A DNA stretch of 64,000 bases from JAHBNG01 sp039028975 (GTDB lineage Bacteria > Chloroflexota > Anaerolineae > Caldilineales > Caldilineaceae): assembly GCA_039028975.1 (NCBI GenBank), contig JBCCHB010000006.1, positions 115,117 to 179,116 on the forward strand. The letters are read 5' to 3'. Below are positions 37,326-46,675 of the stretch, in pieces; the stretch's first letter is position 1; each line of letters begins with the position of its first letter. Position numbers and translations under genes: made by a program. The notes beneath the pieces are model-generated. The model was not told where the DNA came from. It did not search any database and was given only the letters and a program-made list of their open reading frames with translations.

Positions 37326-38759
37326 TCAATACGCCCCACGCCCCCGTAGCACAACGCTAACGGTCTTCCAAAGAATCTGGAAGTCCAGCCACAGAGAGTA
37401 GTTCTGAATATAGTAAAGATCCTGATCTGTGTGGAGATGCATCATGTTGTCGCTTCGTCCATTAATCTGCCACCAGCCAGTAATCCCTTGGGGAACAGCA
37501 AATCGTTTACGCTGCCACGGTTCGTAACTGTCCACCAACCAGGGTAGCTCTGGGCGAGGGCCAACCAGACTCATATCACCCATGAGCACATTCCAAAGCT
37601 GAGGCAACTCATCTATGCTGGTTCGACGTAAGATGCGACCAATGCGGGTTACTCGTGGGTCAGACTTGCTCTTATGCAGGACGGTTCCTGTGGCCGAATC
37701 AACCTCATTGACCGATGCCTGAATCTTATCGGCCCCTACAATCATAGAGCGGAACTTGATCATATGGAAGAGTTGCCCATTTTCGCCGACCCGCGGTGCG
37801 CGATAAAAGACGGTGCCACCATCCTCAAGCTTGATTGTCAAAGCGATCAGGCCGAACAACGGTGAAAGTCCGATCAAGGCAATAAATGAGACAAAGATGT
37901 CCATCAGGCGTTTGAGAAAACGCTGGAAGCCATCAATAGCTGGATCTCGCAACCCAATCAAGGGAATGTTGCCAAGGTTTTCAATGGTTGCTCCGTGAAA
38001 AGCCAGATCAAAATAATCTGGCACAACCCGCAGCCGTACCGGCAATTCGTGGAGTTGAGCCGTTAGATTGGCTACCTGTACGTGAGCATCCCTAGGCAGC
38101 GCAATCAGCACCTCATCGATTTTATGGTCTTTTACAATTTCCGCAGCTTTGTCCAATCCACCCAAAATAGGTGTAACGAGTTGATTGACATGAGAAAGCT
38201 TGGGGTGGTCGTCCAGGAAGCCAACAATGTCAATACCAGGCCACTGCTGGCGTTCAAATTCCTGGACCAAATTCTGGCCGATATCGCCTGCCCCAATGAT
38301 CAGAATACGAGCAAAATTCTGGCTACCATTGGCACTCACTCGATGCCAGATACGCAATAAGACTCGGTAACTGATCAGTGCGACTAGAAGAATCAGATAA
38401 AAGTAGGCGAAGATTAACCGCAGCAGCAAGATATTGGCTAAATAGAGAATGCCTGCTAGTGAAAGCGCTGCAACCGTATGAGCAAGCCAAATACGCTGAA
38501 ATTCATCAAACCAGAAGATAATCCGTCGCGGTGTATAGCAGGAAAAGAGCAGGAAGATAGCACTCCACAATAGACCGATGGCTAAAAAGAGAGGAAAATC
38601 TGGCTCATAAAAATAGAGATTTGCCCATTCTGGCTGTACCGGCTGTCCAAGAGGTATCCAATAGCGTAGATGCGTGGCATACCAGAATGAAATTTGGATA
38701 AGTGCATTGTCGATGAGGAATAGAATAACCAAATAGTTGATGCTGAAACGCTTGAACAC
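37326..38759 (-). CDS. Undecaprenyl-phosphate sugar-1-phosphate transferase (WbaP/WcaJ-like)
   Basis: 477-residue polyprenyl-phosphate sugar transferase that starts repeat-unit synthesis by loading a sugar-1-phosphate onto the lipid carrier. The N-terminal part has about four to five membrane helices, then a CoA-binding/Rossmann-like region (ILIIGAGDIGQNLVQEF), then the catalytic domain from about residue 283: KRLMDIFVSF, FYRAPRVGENGQLFHMIKFRSM, RRTSIDELPQLWNVLMGDMSLVGPRPE. All hallmark motifs of the bacterial sugar transferase family are present. It is the last gene of the leftward polysaccharide locus, separated from the next gene upstream by 230 bp that contain two repeat elements, so it may have its own promoter. 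Confidence 0.93.
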   Translation of the reverse strand: MFKRFSINYLVILFLIDNALIQISFWYATHLRYWIPLGQPVQPEWANLYFYEPDFPLFLAIGLLWSAIFLLFSCYTPRRIIFWFDEFQRIWLAHTVAALSLAGILYLANILLLRLIFAYFYLILLVALISYRVLLRIWHRVSANGSQNFARILIIGAGDIGQNLVQEFERQQWPGIDIVGFLDDHPKLSHVNQLVTPILGGLDKAAEIVKDHKIDEVLIALPRDAHVQVANLTAQLHELPVRLRVVPDYFDLAFHGATIENLGNIPLIGLRDPAIDGFQRFLKRLMDIFVSFIALIGLSPLFGLIALTIKLEDGGTVFYRAPRVGENGQLFHMIKFRSMIVGADKIQASVNEVDSATGTVLHKSKSDPRVTRIGRILRRTSIDELPQLWNVLMGDMSLVGPRPELPWLVDSYEPWQRKRFAVPQGITGWWQINGRSDNMMHLHTDQDLYYIQNYSLWLDFQILWKTVSVVLRGRGAY

Positions 38760-38798
38760 GGTCTAGGAAATCCTTCACTTTTGGGTGATTTACCGGCG

Positions 38799-38818
38799 GT
38801 CGTGATAAATGAACACTG
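38799..38818 (-). repeat. 20-bp dispersed repeat, copy B
   Basis: Exact reverse complement of 27943-27962. It sits 40 bp before the start of the sugar transferase gene, in a non-coding gap. The pair brackets about 10.9 kb. Confidence 0.8.
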
Positions 38819-38830
38819 TTACTTTTTATG

Positions 38831-38898
38831 GAACAAGGATTTTTAAGATTACGAAGATTTTTCTTTTCTAATCTTAAAAATCTGGCTAATCCCTGTTC
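38831..38898. repeat. AT-rich palindromic element
   Basis: GATTTTTAAGATTA (38838-38851) pairs exactly with TAATCTTAAAAATC (38869-38882); an outer GAACAAGG/CCCTGTTC pair (38831-38838 and 38891-38898) adds to the stem with one mismatch. It resembles small palindromic intergenic repeats found in many copies in several bacterial phyla. It lies between two same-strand genes. Confidence 0.7.
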
Positions 38899-38989
38899 AT
38901 TTTTTCTGTCAACCACGTGAGATCCGGTTGAACCGATAAATTGAAAAACATACAGTAAAAATACGCCTGCTCTGCCAAGAAAGATACGG

Positions 38990-40123
38990 TCAATCATGTT
39001 CAAAGTACGCGTCTGAACCTCCGTTTCCATATCGCAAACTCTCTTCAGTCTGTTTGTTATGCAAAAGAGTGATCAAGGCAAAGAGCAGCCAAGACATGAA
39101 GGCCACTTTGGTTCCCCACAAAACAGCATCAAAGAGACCCTGAACCATCATGCCAACGAACCCGCCAGCGGCTCCCAAGGCCAAGGTCCAACGACTCAGA
39201 TCCGATTTATCCCAGAGAAGCCGCCAGAGCATAAATACACAATTCATCAGGATAGCCAAATAGGCAATAAGCCCCGGCAAGCCGAGGTCAAGACCGATTT
39301 GGAGGAAAAGGTTATGAGCATGGGGAAAGCCCTCAACCGATACTTTGATTGGGTACAAGAGTGGAATCACCAGAGTAAAGGTGCCAATACCAATACCAGT
39401 GAAGACAAAATCTTGTAATGCATAGGCAGAGTGAGTCCACACATCAAGCCGTCCCGCCCACCCGCCTAATGAATCTCCACGAGACAACACATTTAGTAAC
39501 TGTTCAAGAGGGATTTGCTTGAACCCTATAAAGAATCCTAACCCTAGCAATGGGATTCCCCAAAGAAGTCGTGGCCAACGTAAGAGCCCTAAGACAGCTA
39601 TACTAACGAAGATACCTAAATAGCCTGCCCTGCTTTGGGTGAGGACTAGCATGAGTAAAGTAATAGCAACTCCCCCCCATTCCAGTAACCGAATCCAACC
39701 TGCTTTTGACACATTTGGAACAAGTAAACGTGCCATCAACAATGGTATGGTCAATAATAGTACGCCAGCGAGCAGATTCGCGTGAATCGTCTCGCTGGTT
39801 AGTTTGGGTAGAGTGGATAGTTGATTGTAGAACGGAAGGTAAAAGAGCCGAAAGTCTGGCTTCCACCTAACAATAGGAGCACCTAACGTTGCAAGTCCAG
39901 TTCCAATCCCAATGAGCGACCAAGCTACCCAATGAGGATTTCGTTGAATCACTGTTGCAACTGTGCAGAGAATGTAGAGCAGGATACCAAGGATCAGATA
40001 CAAAATTGATTCCCAGGAGATGCTTCGGGATGCTGATGCCCACAAATTGATGGGTAGCCAGCATATGATAATCAGAATACTGAATCGATGGCAGGTTGAT
40101 CTATAGACCATCCGCTGTATCAT
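38990..40123 (-). CDS. O-antigen ligase/polymerase family membrane protein (Wzy_C type)
   Basis: 377 residues, about ten membrane helices. Motifs typical of the O-antigen ligase family are seen: TQSRAGYLG after helix 6, GIGIGTF before the large loop, and HAHNLFLQIGLDLGLPG with the conserved His. The protein would either polymerise repeat units or ligate the finished chain to an acceptor. Its start lies four bases after the stop of the Wzz-like gene, which suggests the two are made together. It is one of two polymerase-like proteins in the locus (the other is at 46676-48064). Confidence 0.85.
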   Translation of the reverse strand: MIQRMVYRSTCHRFSILIIICWLPINLWASASRSISWESILYLILGILLYILCTVATVIQRNPHWVAWSLIGIGTGLATLGAPIVRWKPDFRLFYLPFYNQLSTLPKLTSETIHANLLAGVLLLTIPLLMARLLVPNVSKAGWIRLLEWGGVAITLLMLVLTQSRAGYLGIFVSIAVLGLLRWPRLLWGIPLLGLGFFIGFKQIPLEQLLNVLSRGDSLGGWAGRLDVWTHSAYALQDFVFTGIGIGTFTLVIPLLYPIKVSVEGFPHAHNLFLQIGLDLGLPGLIAYLAILMNCVFMLWRLLWDKSDLSRWTLALGAAGGFVGMMVQGLFDAVLWGTKVAFMSWLLFALITLLHNKQTEESLRYGNGGSDAYFEHD

Positions 40124-40127
40124 CCTA

Positions 40128-42365
40128 CTAAGCTACACTCTCAGTAGGTTCATTAGCAGAGGTTCGGCTCCATCCAAAGAATGGCTCATATCCGAGCAAA
40201 TGACTAAAGAGGGCCACCAAGATACCCAGGATAAGCCCCAGCATACCAGCAGTCGCTGTACTAAAGAGAATGCTGATATCCGGCAGTGGCTCAATAGGAA
40301 GAACGGCTGGAGCAGCCAAACGCACTTCGCTATTGGTTGCACTTTGCGCCAAATTAAGCTCAGTTGACTTATTGCTCAATGTTTTGAACGTCTCCCAAGC
40401 CAGATCCCGCTGTTGGGTAAGCTGCCGTTCTTGTGAGCGCTCCGCCTCGAGTTGGGCTTCTAACGCCTGAATCTCCCGATCAAGTTTATCAATTGCCTGA
40501 ATTAAAGGTTGAGCCGATGTCGTATACTCAGGAATATCTTCTAACCCCTGAAGCTGAAGGAGCTGTTGGGCTTTTTCCAAACTTACCACTGCCAAGGGCG
40601 TATCATCGGGAATATCATCTGTAAGGCTTGATAGCTCCCCCAAAGTAAAGAGTTCAGGATAAAGAATCTTAATCTGTTCCAATAACGCAGAATCTTGGAC
40701 CACACTTTGCTCAGCTTGAGCCAACGTGCCAACCTCAAAAAGGTCGAAGTAGCGCTCGATACTAGCCTCAGAAAGAGTCAGTGTATCAGATGTTGACTCC
40801 GGCTCTTCTGAGCTTTCAATAGTCAGATCCGTAGCCGATACACCCAAATTTGCTGCTTTGAGCTGCGTCAAATCATAGTTTGCTCCGTCAATGATGACAG
40901 TGGAAAGCGCTTCAATCTCGGCCTCGAGCCCCTCTATCACTTCTCTTAAGGAGATAACCAAAGCCTGGATATCAGCAGATTGATCTTCTGTATTCCGAAT
41001 CGGAAGTTGGCTGATATCCAACATTATCTGAGGCGTCTGAGAATCGCGCCCAAATTGATTGAGAATTGACTGGCCACGCGAATTTAGCTGCTCATTCGGA
41101 ACAGGATCCGATTGAAACTGACCGTCTGAAAAGATGCCTTGATTGGCAAAGGGATTGGGTGTAATCTCTGTGGGCAACGAAGCAACTTGTATCTTGAGCA
41201 GTAGTAAAGCAGCCTCATTGGTGGCGGTGCCATTTTCACCAGCGGAAGCAATCTGGTTTTGCAATAATTCAGCCTGAACCAGTACCTTTCCAATCTCAAG
41301 TCGATTTCGATATGCCTGCCGCAACAAATTAATCTGCCCCTGAACCTGTTCTTGAAGGACTGTGGATGTGGCAGTCAATTGGGCATCTGTTACTTGCTGG
41401 AAGAGTGACTCTCTGGTAAACCGATCCTGCTCGATTGCTGCCACCCGACTCTGAACTTCTGCATCAATGTAGCTATTGATCAATTCAGTCTTGGCCTGCT
41501 GCTCCTTCTGAAAGCCTAGCAATCGATTTCGAGCCAGTGTATTCATATAGGCTGAAATAACTTGACGACGGGCGTTTAACTCTTCTTCTACAATGGTATC
41601 AATGGCCGTCTGCTTGCCAGCCTGGAGGGAGTTGATGATGCCTTGTTTTTCATCGATTTGACGTTGAAGAGAACGAACTTGGTTAGTGGAGATGAAAGAC
41701 TCTAAGTTGCGTTGTGAGGATTCATATCCTTCTTGCGCAGTGATAAACTCGTTATCAACCGATTCGAGTACTTCCACAGGTACTTGGCCATAAAGGCTGT
41801 TGACGTGCTCAACGTAATGCTTTGCCCAGCTATCTGCAATGGCCTGGGCTTTTTCGGCCGTATTTGCCGTGATCTTGATCCGAATTAAATTGCTTTCAAC
41901 TCGTTCTGTTGCACCTGTAACAATGGATGCATGAACCATCTGCAGTAAGCTTGCAAGTCTCATTTCGCTCGGATCGAGCAGAGACGATAGGTCATCAGCC
42001 ACCAACTGTGCAATTGTTCCTGTTGAGACTAATCGTAGAAGGGATGCCCGCCGAGAGATTATGTTTGTAGGCTGTGTAACATCGGCTTCATCAGAAACAG
42101 TAAGATAGCGTTCGTCAAAAGTGATGTCGTTAATCACCCTGGCAATGGCTACTGTGGCAAAAGCTTCATACGAAGGTTCTGTGAGTGAATTTCTCATAAA
42201 GACAGCAATGGCTGCGACGGATGCCAAAATCAAGCTTGTGAGAGCAATCTCTCGCCATCTAGCAATAATGACTTGAATCCACTTTCCGATATCGATCTCA
42301 TCTGAATATAGTGGACCGTGATCAGACGAGACCTGAGATACGTCTGCTTCGATTTGGGTGCTCAT
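40128..42365 (-). CDS. Wzz-like polysaccharide chain-length/export protein
   Basis: 745 residues, longer than a plain Wzz. One membrane helix near residues 41-60 and another near 698-724 flank a long periplasmic-type region rich in Glu/Gln with several coiled-coil stretches (for example REVIEGLEAEIEAL and IQALEAQLEAERSQERQL). The C-terminal helix follows AAPAVLPIEPLPD, a Pro-rich lead-in common in chain-length proteins. There is no Walker A motif, so no fused tyrosine kinase. It would set polymer length and link polymerase to export. ATG is preceded by AAAGGAGCG. The stop nearly touches the next gene. Confidence 0.88.
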   Translation of the reverse strand: MSTQIEADVSQVSSDHGPLYSDEIDIGKWIQVIIARWREIALTSLILASVAAIAVFMRNSLTEPSYEAFATVAIARVINDITFDERYLTVSDEADVTQPTNIISRRASLLRLVSTGTIAQLVADDLSSLLDPSEMRLASLLQMVHASIVTGATERVESNLIRIKITANTAEKAQAIADSWAKHYVEHVNSLYGQVPVEVLESVDNEFITAQEGYESSQRNLESFISTNQVRSLQRQIDEKQGIINSLQAGKQTAIDTIVEEELNARRQVISAYMNTLARNRLLGFQKEQQAKTELINSYIDAEVQSRVAAIEQDRFTRESLFQQVTDAQLTATSTVLQEQVQGQINLLRQAYRNRLEIGKVLVQAELLQNQIASAGENGTATNEAALLLLKIQVASLPTEITPNPFANQGIFSDGQFQSDPVPNEQLNSRGQSILNQFGRDSQTPQIMLDISQLPIRNTEDQSADIQALVISLREVIEGLEAEIEALSTVIIDGANYDLTQLKAANLGVSATDLTIESSEEPESTSDTLTLSEASIERYFDLFEVGTLAQAEQSVVQDSALLEQIKILYPELFTLGELSSLTDDIPDDTPLAVVSLEKAQQLLQLQGLEDIPEYTTSAQPLIQAIDKLDREIQALEAQLEAERSQERQLTQQRDLAWETFKTLSNKSTELNLAQSATNSEVRLAAPAVLPIEPLPDISILFSTATAGMLGLILGILVALFSHLLGYEPFFGWSRTSANEPTESVA

Positions 42366-42430
42366 TCGCTCCTTTCCCTATGATTATGTATTGAGTAATT
42401 CAATTATCACGAAAGTTGTAGTCGTACTTT

Positions 42431-43246
42431 TTACGAATTTGGATACTCTCGAAGCTTACTCAACTGTAATAACACATGATAAATAAATAGAGGGTATCCA
42501 AGTAAATAGCGTTTCCAAAGTCTTTTGGGTTCATTCGCCAGGCGAAAGAGCCACTCAAATCCACTACGCTGTATCCAATAGGGGGCCTGTGCCTTGGCAC
42601 CTGCATGAAAGTCAAATGCTGCCCCAACACCAATAAGTGCATTTGCAGTGAGACGATTCTGGTGCTCGGCCATCCAGTATTCTTGTTTCGGTGATCCGAG
42701 TCCGACCCACACAATATGTGGTTTGGTGGAATTAATCATCTCCACAATCTCTTCGTCTTCCTCGTCAGACAAGGTACGAAAAGGGGGAGAATAAGAACCA
42801 GCAATCTGCAATTCCGGAAATTTGCGCTTCAAGTTATCGATAAGATTATCCAGCACATCCGCGTGACCGCCGTAGAAGTAGTGACGATAACCACGTTCAA
42901 TGGAGTTAGCACAGAGTGCCAACATCAAATCGGGACCATATACGCGATCGACGCGATTATACCCATAGAGCCTACTCAACCAAACAATAGGCATACCGTC
43001 GGGTGTTACTAGCCCAGCAGTATTAAATATCTTTCTCAACTCGTCGTCATATAAGCAATCCATCACACTATGAGCTGGCGTCACACAAATATAGTGCTTT
43101 AATTGGTTACGAATCCACGAGTTGACCACACTAACGGCCATAGGCATATTGACAGCACTGACTTGAACACCCAAGATGTTTGTACTTTGGCCTTGCCACT
43201 TCCGAGGAAAGTGTGTGTTGATACTTTGGATACTGGAACTTTGCAT
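42431..43246 (-). CDS. WecG/TagA/CpsF family glycosyltransferase (GT26)
   Basis: 271 residues. Adds the second sugar, typically from a UDP-linked ManNAc or ManNAcA, to a polyprenyl-diphosphate-linked sugar. Seen: TPDGMPIVW with the catalytic-site Asp, VWVGLGSPKQE, GVGAAFDFHAG, and a C-terminal RLWKRYL basic/hydrophobic tail that binds the membrane in this family. Length is normal. It lies 65 bp upstream of the Wzz-like gene in transcription order. The 275 bp before its start show no gene. Confidence 0.93.
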   Translation of the reverse strand: MQSSSIQSINTHFPRKWQGQSTNILGVQVSAVNMPMAVSVVNSWIRNQLKHYICVTPAHSVMDCLYDDELRKIFNTAGLVTPDGMPIVWLSRLYGYNRVDRVYGPDLMLALCANSIERGYRHYFYGGHADVLDNLIDNLKRKFPELQIAGSYSPPFRTLSDEEDEEIVEMINSTKPHIVWVGLGSPKQEYWMAEHQNRLTANALIGVGAAFDFHAGAKAQAPYWIQRSGFEWLFRLANEPKRLWKRYLLGYPLFIYHVLLQLSKLREYPNS

Positions 43247-43521
43247 AGAGATGCGACCTTAAAATGTGCCTTGCACTTTTTCTTGCTAGGTGTATTGGTT
43301 GATCCAGAGCCTTCTGTGCCTTCTAACTAAGCTCTGCAAATTATTTCAATATTTTAATGCACAGTTACCCTCAACTAATTCCAGATAAAATGCTTCAGTT
43401 AAGGGGGGTAGTAACGATATCAGTGTATTCGATACCGATAATGATATGACTAAGATTAGCGCAAAAAGGACGTTTCGGAACCGATGAGGAGGTTGAGCCA
43501 ATAAATAATTATGATGCTCCA

Positions 43522-44751
43522 TCATTCTCCACTTGCATTTCGACTACCCGTCACTTTTAAATATATGCTTAGCAATTCTTGATAATTTTTTTCAGGCATG
43601 TACTTTTGTTGATATTCACGTCGTGCATTTCTGCCCATTTGCTCCATCAAATCCGGATGATCCCATGCCCAATGAACCTTTTTAGACAGGTCTGTCCGAC
43701 AATTGGCATCAAATAGCAAACCTGTATATTCGTGTTCTACAATCTCAGCCATCGCTCCGAGACGAGCTGCAATAACCGGCAATCCACAAGCGAAGGCTTC
43801 AGAGATCGTCATCGGAAAGCCTTCATACCACTGAGATGGAAAAACTAGAAAAGAGGCGCTTTTCATATACTCGATTGTTTGCTCATGAGAATTATACCCC
43901 AGCAACTCAACAGCATGCATTCTCTCATTGTCGACATAATGAGCCAGTTTTTTTTTCAACGGTCCATCGCCAACAATTTTTAGGGGTATTGCGTCAAGCT
44001 TGTGCCAAGATTCAATCATGGTCATTAACCCCTTTTCCTCAGTCAGTCGCCCTACGAATAGAGCATACCGCCCCCTGCTCCGTTTGAGTCCAGGATCAGG
44101 AAAAGTAAAGTTTGGTTTGACGACTATCTTATCGGGGGGAAGTCCTCCTTCAATGAATTTCGTACGCGCGAATTCAGTGAGTGCAATGTAGATATCTATC
44201 TGTCTCTGCCAAGTATGACACCAGCGATGAAACGTAAGCATTGCAATTACGCCCAATGTCTGTAAACGACTCTTTCGGTAGCAGCGGTGAATTGCTGCAG
44301 GCCAAGGAATAAATTTGGATAGGCAGTCCTCGCAAATTTTCTGGTCACGGTATAAATTGGACGCAGGGCAAAGAAGCCGAAAATTATGAAGTGTCTGCAC
44401 CACCGGTATCCTCACGGATTTTGCTGCATAGTATACAGAAGGCGATATGAGCATAAATGTATTGTGAACATGGACTATATCGGGCTGCACCTTTTGAATA
44501 AGTACTCGAATTTCACGGTAACTCGTATGGTTCCACAATGTATTCTTGGCAAGGGCCCACTTTGATAAATCTGTAACTGCATCATTGTGCAAGGTATATT
44601 TTGTTACTGTGTGGCCGTTTTCTTCCAATAGCTTCATCTCACTAGCGAAGACTAAATCTTCGCCACCTGGCTGTTGGTAGTAGTTGTGAATGATAAGAAT
44701 ATGCAATGCTAACTCACGATATTGCGTAAATGAAACATAGGTGGGTGTCAT
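43522..44751 (-). CDS. Glycosyltransferase family 4 protein
   Basis: 409 residues, GT-B fold. An N-terminal HNYYQQPGGED nucleotide-sugar donor/acceptor region and the C-terminal retaining-GT4 signature (FVGRLTEEKG, then VFPSQWYEGFPMTISEAFACGLPVIA with the EX7E pair) are clear. The residues DIVHVHNTF and TLHNFRLLCPA are typical of GT4 enzymes in polysaccharide loci. The first 15 residues look weakly conserved; a downstream TTG just before HILIIHNYY is an alternative start. It would transfer one sugar of the repeat unit; donor unknown. Confidence 0.9.
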   Translation of the reverse strand: MTPTYVSFTQYRELALHILIIHNYYQQPGGEDLVFASEMKLLEENGHTVTKYTLHNDAVTDLSKWALAKNTLWNHTSYREIRVLIQKVQPDIVHVHNTFMLISPSVYYAAKSVRIPVVQTLHNFRLLCPASNLYRDQKICEDCLSKFIPWPAAIHRCYRKSRLQTLGVIAMLTFHRWCHTWQRQIDIYIALTEFARTKFIEGGLPPDKIVVKPNFTFPDPGLKRSRGRYALFVGRLTEEKGLMTMIESWHKLDAIPLKIVGDGPLKKKLAHYVDNERMHAVELLGYNSHEQTIEYMKSASFLVFPSQWYEGFPMTISEAFACGLPVIAARLGAMAEIVEHEYTGLLFDANCRTDLSKKVHWAWDHPDLMEQMGRNARREYQQKYMPEKNYQELLSIYLKVTGSRNASGE

Positions 44752-44876
44752 TAATTTTTCGCCACCGATTCAACCTTACAGTAATTCTCAGAAAGAACGT
44801 AAGGTCAATTTTGTAAGTGGCGAATGAATCGTGACACTACCAATATAGTGTTTTACTTGGTGATGCCCAAGGCAGG

Positions 44877-45929
44877 TTACAAGCCATGTCGGTTTGCCCA
44901 CTTGATTGCGCACGGCACCAAACCGTCAATTATGCGTATAAGCAGTGGATTTTGCAGATGTATCTTGAGATATACAAGCGTCAGCAAGATATCGGCTTCA
45001 TCAGGCTGTATCACACTCAGGGATAGAGTATCGATGATATGTGAATAGATAGCCGAATAAGAGCGCTGATTTTTTACAAGAACAGAATGACTCAACACAA
45101 AGTAAAATGGATCGAGAAAAAGCGGTGCTTCATGTTCAAAATTTTCCCAATCGAACAACAATAGACGATTTGATATAATACGCGCGTTCCAAGGGGTAAA
45201 GTCTCCGTGTGCAGCACTACAACGAGCTCCTCTATTCGCAAGTAGTGACTTAAGCCGAGCGACAACTGTATTCCATGTACAATCACTGAATGTTTTAGAA
45301 TCCCACCAATGAAGATTATTTAACATTACACTTTTTTCTGTTAAACGCACCATTTCGGCCCAGGCCTGCTGATATATTTCATTCCAAAAACCTGGCGCTC
45401 GCTTTGCTATTAAGGGTATAGGCGAGTAGAGTACATAATGAGTGCCTTCAAACTGCCCCTGAAACAAGAATACTGGCGCTTCAAAGGTTTGGAAATCGTA
45501 TGACTGGAAAAAGGCAAGACCACGCTGTTCGCGCATGCTCTGTTTGATCTCCTGTGCGCCCCATGCCAATCTTGCAAAGGCAATGGGCTCGTCCGTTTTA
45601 TCAAATAGCAAAACGGAACATTGCTTCCGATTTATCTGAGGTGGAAAGTAGAAGGCAGCTAAAACTTTTCCCAGTGATAGTTCTTGAGCGACTTCACACG
45701 TCCACTTCTCCCAATCCAAACCATCATGGCGCTGTGATGGTCCGTTCGCATGATAGGAAATCCAGCGTAGGTGCCTAAGAGCAGGTGTATTGCGAATCAG
45801 ATACCAGGCAAATCTTGCCGGTACTTTGTGTGGTAGATAGAGTCCCAGCATTCTCTGTCGGATACGGTGCGATACTTCGGCAGGAACAGAGACCCGGTCT
45901 ACACCACCAATAACATACGTATCATACAT
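44877..45929 (-). CDS. Aminoglycoside phosphotransferase/choline kinase-like protein
   Basis: About 350 residues. The C-terminal half contains AAHGDFTPWNARII followed by LLLFDWENFEHEAP, which matches the catalytic (HGDxxxxN) and metal-binding (DW/D) motifs of the APH/ChoK kinase fold; the N-terminal half is not recognised. It may phosphorylate a small molecule or a sugar acceptor, perhaps as a polymer substituent. Start: a longer frame begins at 45992 but overlaps the previous gene by 71 bp; the ATG at 45929 overlaps its stop by only eight bases (ATGTATGA) and is preferred. No antibiotic-resistance role is implied by its context in a polysaccharide locus. Confidence 0.65.
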   Translation of the reverse strand: MYDTYVIGGVDRVSVPAEVSHRIRQRMLGLYLPHKVPARFAWYLIRNTPALRHLRWISYHANGPSQRHDGLDWEKWTCEVAQELSLGKVLAAFYFPPQINRKQCSVLLFDKTDEPIAFARLAWGAQEIKQSMREQRGLAFFQSYDFQTFEAPVFLFQGQFEGTHYVLYSPIPLIAKRAPGFWNEIYQQAWAEMVRLTEKSVMLNNLHWWDSKTFSDCTWNTVVARLKSLLANRGARCSAAHGDFTPWNARIISNRLLLFDWENFEHEAPLFLDPFYFVLSHSVLVKNQRSYSAIYSHIIDTLSLSVIQPDEADILLTLVYLKIHLQNPLLIRIIDGLVPCAIKWANRHGL

Positions 45930-46668
45930 CTTTCGGCTTACATACATATAATAAATCGACAGAAATAGGAGCAAATAGACGGATGTCAGCACATGTGCGA
46001 TCTAACCAAGCAGCTGATGCTTTGAACGATGTCCTATATAGGTTTGGTGGTAAAATTCCAAAACCATTTAGATCAACTATTTCAAAGCCGCATTCATCAA
46101 ACATTTGCTTAATCTGACGCGGTGACATCTGGGCGTGTCTTTCGCTATGTATCAGGGAGCGATAGAGCAATGCACCCGAGCGAACCGAACGGCTATTTCC
46201 ATGAATATTTGTGACTAAAATACCATTTTCTTTGTTCAGCCTTTTGTGTAACTCTCGCAATACGCGAGTGCGAATACTGTGCTCAGTATTCAGAAAAAAG
46301 CGGAAACAGGTAATTACATTAAACTCATCTGCCGCAAGATTCGCGTCTTCTAAGATATCACCCACATATATTTGAGAGGTTTGACACTTCGTGCGTGCAA
46401 CTTGAGCCATGTCTTCTGAAATATCAATACCTACTGCTTCGGCCACTTGAGACTCAACGAATGACAAAATTCGTCCCGTACCACAAGCAAAGTCTAGCAA
46501 CTTAAGCGGACCATGTTTTTCATGTTGGGCACGAATAAGTTCACTGAGCACCTCTCTTTGTAAAGACCAGATGTATGAAGAGTAGCTATTCGGTGCATAT
46601 TCAGTATTTTCATACTTTGCAACAACCTCTTGAGTTTTAAATCGGTCGGAGTAGGGTTTGTTTTGCAT
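45922..46668 (-). CDS. Class I SAM-dependent methyltransferase
   Basis: 248 residues. Motif I LLDFACGTGRIL, the acidic residue after it (VGIDISEDM) and VGDILED give the SAM site; FNVITCFRFFLN is motif IV. It probably methylates a sugar or an acyl precursor of the surface polymer. Its stop overlaps the start of the APH-like gene and its start lies seven bases after the stop of the polymerase gene, so all three are likely translated from one message. Confidence 0.85.
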   Translation of the reverse strand: MQNKPYSDRFKTQEVVAKYENTEYAPNSYSSYIWSLQREVLSELIRAQHEKHGPLKLLDFACGTGRILSFVESQVAEAVGIDISEDMAQVARTKCQTSQIYVGDILEDANLAADEFNVITCFRFFLNTEHSIRTRVLRELHKRLNKENGILVTNIHGNSRSVRSGALLYRSLIHSERHAQMSPRQIKQMFDECGFEIVDLNGFGILPPNLYRTSFKASAAWLDRTCADIRLFAPISVDLLYVCKPKDV

Positions 46669-46675
46669 AAGACGG

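Noticed and set aside
38605..39030. 141-residue - strand frame between the sugar transferase and ligase genes
   Set aside because: It overlaps both neighbouring genes and runs through the palindromic repeat; no family resemblance.
44877..45929. Antibiotic resistance kinase
   Set aside because: The APH fold motif alone does not give substrate; the operon context points to polymer decoration.
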